Of a stretch of DNA of 64,000 nucleotides, positions 59,440-64,000 are shown in pieces (the first letter of the stretch is position 1; the number at the start of each line of letters is the position of its first letter). The notes beneath the pieces were generated by a model. That model had not been told where the DNA came from. It saw only the letters and a program-made list of their open reading frames with translations, and did no database searches. The stretch is from Apiospora phragmitis. Taxonomy: Eukaryota > Ascomycota > Sordariomycetes > Amphisphaeriales > Apiosporaceae. The DNA lies in the NCBI GenBank assembly GCA_038363925.1, contig JAQQWL010000002.1:4526001-4590000 (forward strand), in the 5' to 3' direction. The position numbers and the translations under genes are program-made.

Positions 59440-61607
59440 ATGGTAGATCGCCTGGGTACCGCTGAGGGTGACCTTTTCCAGCCCCTGGACTATATGCCCA
59501 AGATATCTGGCTACCTTTCGCGTGACGGGTATGACGAAGAAAGTAGGTTATAGCTCTCTAGTCCGAGTGCTTCAGAACCGCAGAGTCGCTGATTGACATC
59601 GAATGTGTCAAGAATGCAGGAATGTACTTGTCAGATACTGCGCACACATCCCTCGAAACTACCAGTACAAAGATGGAGTTCGACAAGTGAGTGGGCTATC
59701 ACTAGGACTAGCAATTTCTATTCTAATTCCAGGACCTGAACAGGTGTTCCTTATCCTACGCGAGCACCTCGGAGACGAAAACTTGGATCTAGCTGGCGGT
59801 GTTCTTTACGAGTTCATCGAGATCGACTGCGAATACACCGACGATCCCGGTGCAGCTTTCCAAAGATGGAGACACGACCACATGAGTCGCTACGTACGCC
59901 TTCTCGATCACCATGCTGTGCCATTACAGCTGTACATCTCCCACTGACGTGTGCGTGCAGACCGATCTTGAGCTCCCGCATGTGCCTCACATGACCACAA
60001 TCACACCCTGTATCATACCAACTGAGAGACTGGCTCACTGGCGATCTCAGCATCCAGAGCGGTACCCCTTTGTCCTCTCGGACTCTGGACCTCCATCGTC
60101 GGAGAGGTTCTCCGGCGACCGCAGCTGCATCCGTAATCGCAAGGCGTGGCTTATCGACAACACATTCTACGTATCGTCCAAAACTGGCGGGACTCTTCCA
60201 CTGAATAATCCCGATCCTAAAGAGTTCCATGAACTACAATGGAAGGCTCAGGACACGACTGGCCGTCTGGTGGAAGAAAGAGAGGTGCCACTCAAGGACA
60301 ACAAGTGGTCTAGGGATATGGCATCGAGAAGAGCCTCGGAAGCGAGAAGTACCTCGAGTGTGCAAGGAGATAAGAGAACACCTGCCCCTCGATCTAGTCT
60401 CCTGAACAGACTTGCGGTAAGATTCTCTAGGAAGAGGAAGGACCATGTTCAGGAAGAACGCCGACGGAGCTGGTTACCAAGTGCCTTGATGGGAGAGGGT
60501 GGTTTGTCATTTAAAGATTGGCGTGCAACTCATAACACAACTCCTATCCCGCTCCCAGAGGGCTGTGGTGTACCCCACGCCATCTTCGCTAGGAAGAACT
60601 TGCTCGTTGACGAAGAGGAAAATCTTTCATCATTTGCGGCCGTCAGCCAAATGCCAGTTGCCGAGTCTAAAGCCACAGACGCGGTAATCGAAGCGGCCTC
60701 CCAGTCGGATCTTATCGGCCACGAACAGCCGTGGAGGTTTCGAGGTCCCTTCACTCCCCAGCTTGGGTACGATGGGGGGCTAGACTATCAGTGGACGCTT
60801 TGCAGGCGTTCTTTGGACTCCCTGCGCCCAACAACCAGAGACGCAAGATGCAAAGAGTTGGAGCAGGGCAAGGGGCATAAGCCTCGAGTTGCTAGTGATA
60901 GTACGACACCTTACGGCGCATGCCCGACAATGGGTGCGAACCGAAAGAAGTCTCACTTTGGCCTTGACGGTGTGCTTGAATGGCTAGCATCGAGCGAGCA
61001 CGTATCAGAAGAGCTACCCTCAGCTTCAACATTCTCACGGCTTGAGAACTTCGGGGCGAAACCTCCAACGCCACCTCGAGTTCCACCTCCACGGCTCTCG
61101 GAGCGGCCTTTGAACGAACATTTGCGGCTCGCCAGTCGGGTGTCAGCGAAACCAAGGTCAGTACTCCCTGCAGTTATTGGGAGCATCCAACTGATAGTCA
61201 GGCTCAGTTCCGACACGCCCCCGTTATTTGAGAACATTGCGTTTGTCATGTCTGGGAACAGGTCAGAAAAACATGGTCCCTCTTCCAACCGCAAAGCCAC
61301 TATCATACAGCTGTCTCCTACTTTATCTTCACAATATACATCAACATCGGAACTCCATGGTTCGCGCAGAATGTGTCCTGTCCACAAGCGATCTTATCTT
61401 TCTTTCTCCAGCTCAACAACACGTGGTGAATCAGACTACCGTAGCGACGATAACATTGGCTGTTACGATTGCGCAAGGGAGGCCGAGGGTGAGCTTCTCC
61501 CGTCACGGCCACCCATCGTGTGTGAATTATTACATCCAAGACCGCGACTGTGTGGTGTATCGCAGGGCGTCACTGCAGAACGGTTGCGAGATCTTGGGAT
61601 TCCTTAG
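59440..61607 (+). CDS. Uncharacterised 676-aa protein
   Basis: Three exons are inferred: 59440-59542, 59613-59893 and 59961-61607, with matching phases and branch-like CTGAC or TTGAC before each acceptor, total 2031 nt. The N-terminus reads MVDRLGTAEGDLFQPLDYMP, then KCRNVLVRYCAHIPRNYQYK, EHLGDENLDLAGGVLYEFIE and ERLAHWRSQHPERYPFVLSD. The rest is Ser/Arg/Pro-rich (RLAVRFSRKRKDHVQEERRR, PPTPPRVPPPRLSERPLNEH) with a closing cysteine-containing block (IGCYDCAREAEGELLP). A 46-nt stretch at 59689-59734 has intron-like ends (GTGAGT...CCAG), but removing it would break the frame, so I keep it as coding; this is the weakest part of the model. No domain is recognised and no function is proposed. Confidence 0.6.
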
Positions 61608-62159
61608 TAGATTACAGTTACATGGGCTATACTAGAAGTCGACTCAAGTATCGGCTCTGAGAGAAACTCGCTATTTATTGGAGTCATATGTATGGCCTTC
61701 TTTGGAGGCTCCGGAGCACTGAAAGTTGGTGATCGGTGTCGTACTATGCAGTGTACGATAGACTCCAGGGGCGAAACACGGTTTTGGTGCAGGTCTGCTG
61801 AAGTATCTCGGCGAGTCATAACTCGACAGACCAACGATTACCTTTCTACTAAGTTGGTGAGGCGCGAATGGTCCATAGGTGCGGATTCAACGGGACATCT
61901 TCTTGATATGCTTGCTATGGTTTAGCTACTATTAATAAGATCACATTTCACCAGTAGGAACAGAGCTAGCTAGGTATGGTGCGAACGAGGGGCGCAAGCT
62001 ATGTTGCGAACGGGGTGCGCGGCGATGTCGTTGCTTACATACGTAGAATAAGTTCCTGCAGGTGGTCACTGGCGGTAACTGTACAGTCCTCTCCTTGTAA
62101 ACTCTCTTTGACGAAACTTCTGACCGTCCATGCAAGGCAAACAATCTTGAGTTTACACG
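61608..62159. other. Intergenic region, no gene seen
   Basis: A 77-codon ORF at 61692-61925 (MAFFGGSGALKVGDRCRTMQ) is the only notable frame. It has no motif and no obvious splice partner, so I leave it uncalled. Confidence 0.4.
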
Positions 62160-64000
62160 ATGGTCGACAACGCGCTCAAGAGAAGAAGTAAGTCTCACCT
62201 GATAAACACCAAGCTTGAGAGGATGGACATGTTAACGACTGATATCCAAGGCCGTCCTCTGAGCCCGATAGTAGAAGAGCTGGTCAGCCATTACGAATCC
62301 AAGTGCAATAGCTCTGTCGAAGATGAGGATGCCGAACTCTCGGAGGATGTTCAGGAGAAAGGCCAGTCTGGGCGTCTGGACACAGCCATATCTGCCGAAC
62401 AATGTATGGAACCGGAGGAGGGAGCTCGATTGTCTATCGATAATGCCGCCGCAGTCCCTGCTGATAACAGGGAGACATCTTCAGCCGCCGAGGATCTGGC
62501 AGCAGCAGAAGAATCGGGGGCATTATCGATATCGGCAGAGACATTGGCATCCTCGAGGGCAGCATCCAGTGAGGGTCTTGCACGGTTGAGTCACGGTAGG
62601 GTCCAACTTCCACTTGAGGACTGGATATCCCCCCACTGACCATTGTGTTCTTTTTTCTTTGCCAGACAACAAGAAGTGCAGCTGTTCTCCAGGGCAACGC
62701 TGCTTCCAACCTGATCAGTTGGCTTATGGTAGGTGATTTGCTTTGTAGCTCGCCGAGCTGCACAATAATCCCACACGTGTCCATCTTGAACGTCGCTGCT
62801 GACCCCCACAACTAGACACTTCCACTTCGCAAAAAGTCGACCAGTGGCTTCAAATTGTCGGTCCTCAAGATTTGGATGATCCAGAGCTCGCGAGCCCATT
62901 TGTCGAGTGGTCTTCTCCAAGGCCCGATCTCAGTCAATTGCCTTCACCTCTTCGATTAGCAGGCGATACCTTGGACAAAGGCAAATCCAAAGAGTCGCCC
63001 TCATCCCAGCAAGGCTCTGTCGCGTCATCGTCGAATTACAGTCGCTTTTCTGAGCCAGCAGATTACGATTCATCAAGTGCCATCGCGTCGGGCTCCCCAA
63101 CTCCCCTGAAAGAAAGTGACTACTTGGCTCTTGTTAGAAAGCCAAGTCGCGTCATTTCACCCAAGCCCAAGTTAAGACGAAGGAAGCGCGACGTGCATAT
63201 ACATCTCAGCCTGACAGATTCTCAATTGGAAAAGATGGCGTCCATGTAAGTTGTCCTCATTCCCCTTTATATAGAGATGTACAAACCACTCACGCCATGG
63301 TAGATTCGCGTCTTCGCAGAGCCACCCCGAAGAGGTGCCTGGCTCCCCTTCCCTGAAAGAGAGCAGGGTGCTCTACTTACAAGGCCTCTGCATCACGTTC
63401 GCGTAAGAATGTACCCAAGACCCTGCATCACAAGGAGGGGAGTGTTTCTTTGGGAGTCCACAGCCATCGCAGAATGCCCAGTGAAGATCATGGGCATGAG
63501 AAGTATGATTTCGACCAGCAGTATGCTCGCAGCACGGGTATCAAGGCTCCAGGGGGCGAGGGAGAGAAGGGTGAACGACCTATTACCGGAGAGACAGACT
63601 GGAGTACGATAATCCGGACCGTCTCACGATCACGGTCGCAGGATAAATTGTATCCTGCGAAGTCTTCTTCCCAAACCAAGATACCCACTCCTGCCCAAAA
63701 GGACAAGAAACGCCCTACGCCCCTCAACCTCGCTGACGCCCGCAAGTACGGAGAAGTTGTGAACCATCGCAAAAACGTTGAGGTCGTCCACAACCCCGTC
63801 CCCACTACCCCGGCTTTTGAGGGTAACAATAACAGCACCATTGTCAACAACAATACTGATGATTCACCGTCTGTTTACACTAGCGATCCTCCCACGACTT
63901 CCGCACCGGTCATCAGTCCTCTGCACATCACAAAGCGCACCGCCAATATTGGACGCAAATTAAACGTTCTCCGGGCTTACAACGACTACAAGGAAAGCAA
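62160..64000 (+). CDS. Uncharacterised Ser-rich protein, 3' end beyond the window
   Basis: Exons inferred are 62160-62187, 62251-62595, 62666-62728, 62816-63245 and 63304 to the window edge, all with GT-AG ends and consistent phases. Text in order: MVDNALKRR, SRPLSPIVEELVSHYESK, an acidic Ser/Ala-rich region, a cysteine-containing short exon (NKKCSCSPGQRCFQPDQLAY), then QKVDQWLQIVGPQDLDDPEL and RRRKRDVHIHLSLTDSQLEK. The last exon has KNVPKTLHHKEGSVSLGVHS and ITGETDWSTIIRTVSRSRSQ, still open at 64000. The first intron (62188-62250) is 63 nt and in frame, so it could be retained as SKSHLINTKLERMDMLTTDI. A frame change is needed near 63372 (one extra T in CTCTACT, or two bases lost). The family is not recognised; low-complexity content suggests a disordered nuclear or cytoskeletal protein, an inference only. 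Confidence 0.6.

Overview
The window is nuclear DNA of a filamentous ascomycete (Pezizomycotina, most likely Sordariomycetes). Genes lie on both strands, spaced 0.5-3 kb apart. Introns are short (50-100 nt) with GTRAGT donors, CTRAC-like branch points and YAG acceptors. The gene set is typical of mould genomes: PRM1, a PEX14/17-type peroxin, an Arb2-tailed class II deacetylase, Mus7/MMS22, a DUF4050 protein and a YAT permease. I see no transposon, tRNA, rRNA or CRISPR array, and no biosynthetic cluster.

Layout. 0.3-2.2 kb: RGS-domain protein and a 3' fragment of an unplaced reading frame. 5.3-6.7 kb (-): CIA1, a WD40 protein of cytosolic Fe-S assembly. 7.6-9.3 kb (-): cyclopropane-fatty-acid synthase-like methyltransferase with an internal TAG. 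10.4-12.4 kb (-): amino-acid permease. 13.3-17.5 kb (-): large chromodomain protein. 20.1-21.1 kb: Rab11/Ypt31 GTPase. 22.0-23.3 kb: BRX1. 24.3-25.5 kb: F-box-like protein. 26.7-29.2 kb: HDA1/Clr3-type deacetylase. 29.9-32.4 kb: RS-rich protein. 33.6-35.9 kb (-): DUF4050/Gag1-like clamp protein. 37.6-38.5 kb: lysine-rich hypothetical beside a 133-bp tandem repeat. 39.0-40.4 kb (-): IES2 of INO80. 42.2-43.8 kb: PEX14/17-type peroxin followed in the same frame by an ORF ending in -AKL. 45.1-47.3 kb (-): PRM1. 49.5-51.4 kb (-): MutY-type glycosylase. 51.5-51.8 kb (-): 59-aa three-exon gene. 52.1-59.0 kb: MMS22/Mus7. 59.4-61.6 kb: unknown 676-aa protein. 62.2 kb to the window edge: unknown serine-rich protein, incomplete.

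Functional themes. Chromatin and genome-maintenance genes are over-represented: chromodomain protein, HDA1, IES2, MutY and MMS22. The rest are housekeeping: Fe-S assembly, ribosome biogenesis, vesicle traffic, peroxisome docking and cell fusion.

Caveat for any user. At least nine otherwise conserved genes are interrupted by one-base length changes, mostly in short G/C runs, that switch reading frame inside a conserved domain. Restoring one base rejoins the expected protein in nearly every case, and exon lengths then sum to a multiple of three. I read these as assembly or consensus errors, not pseudogenes, and annotate the affected genes as CDS with the break stated.
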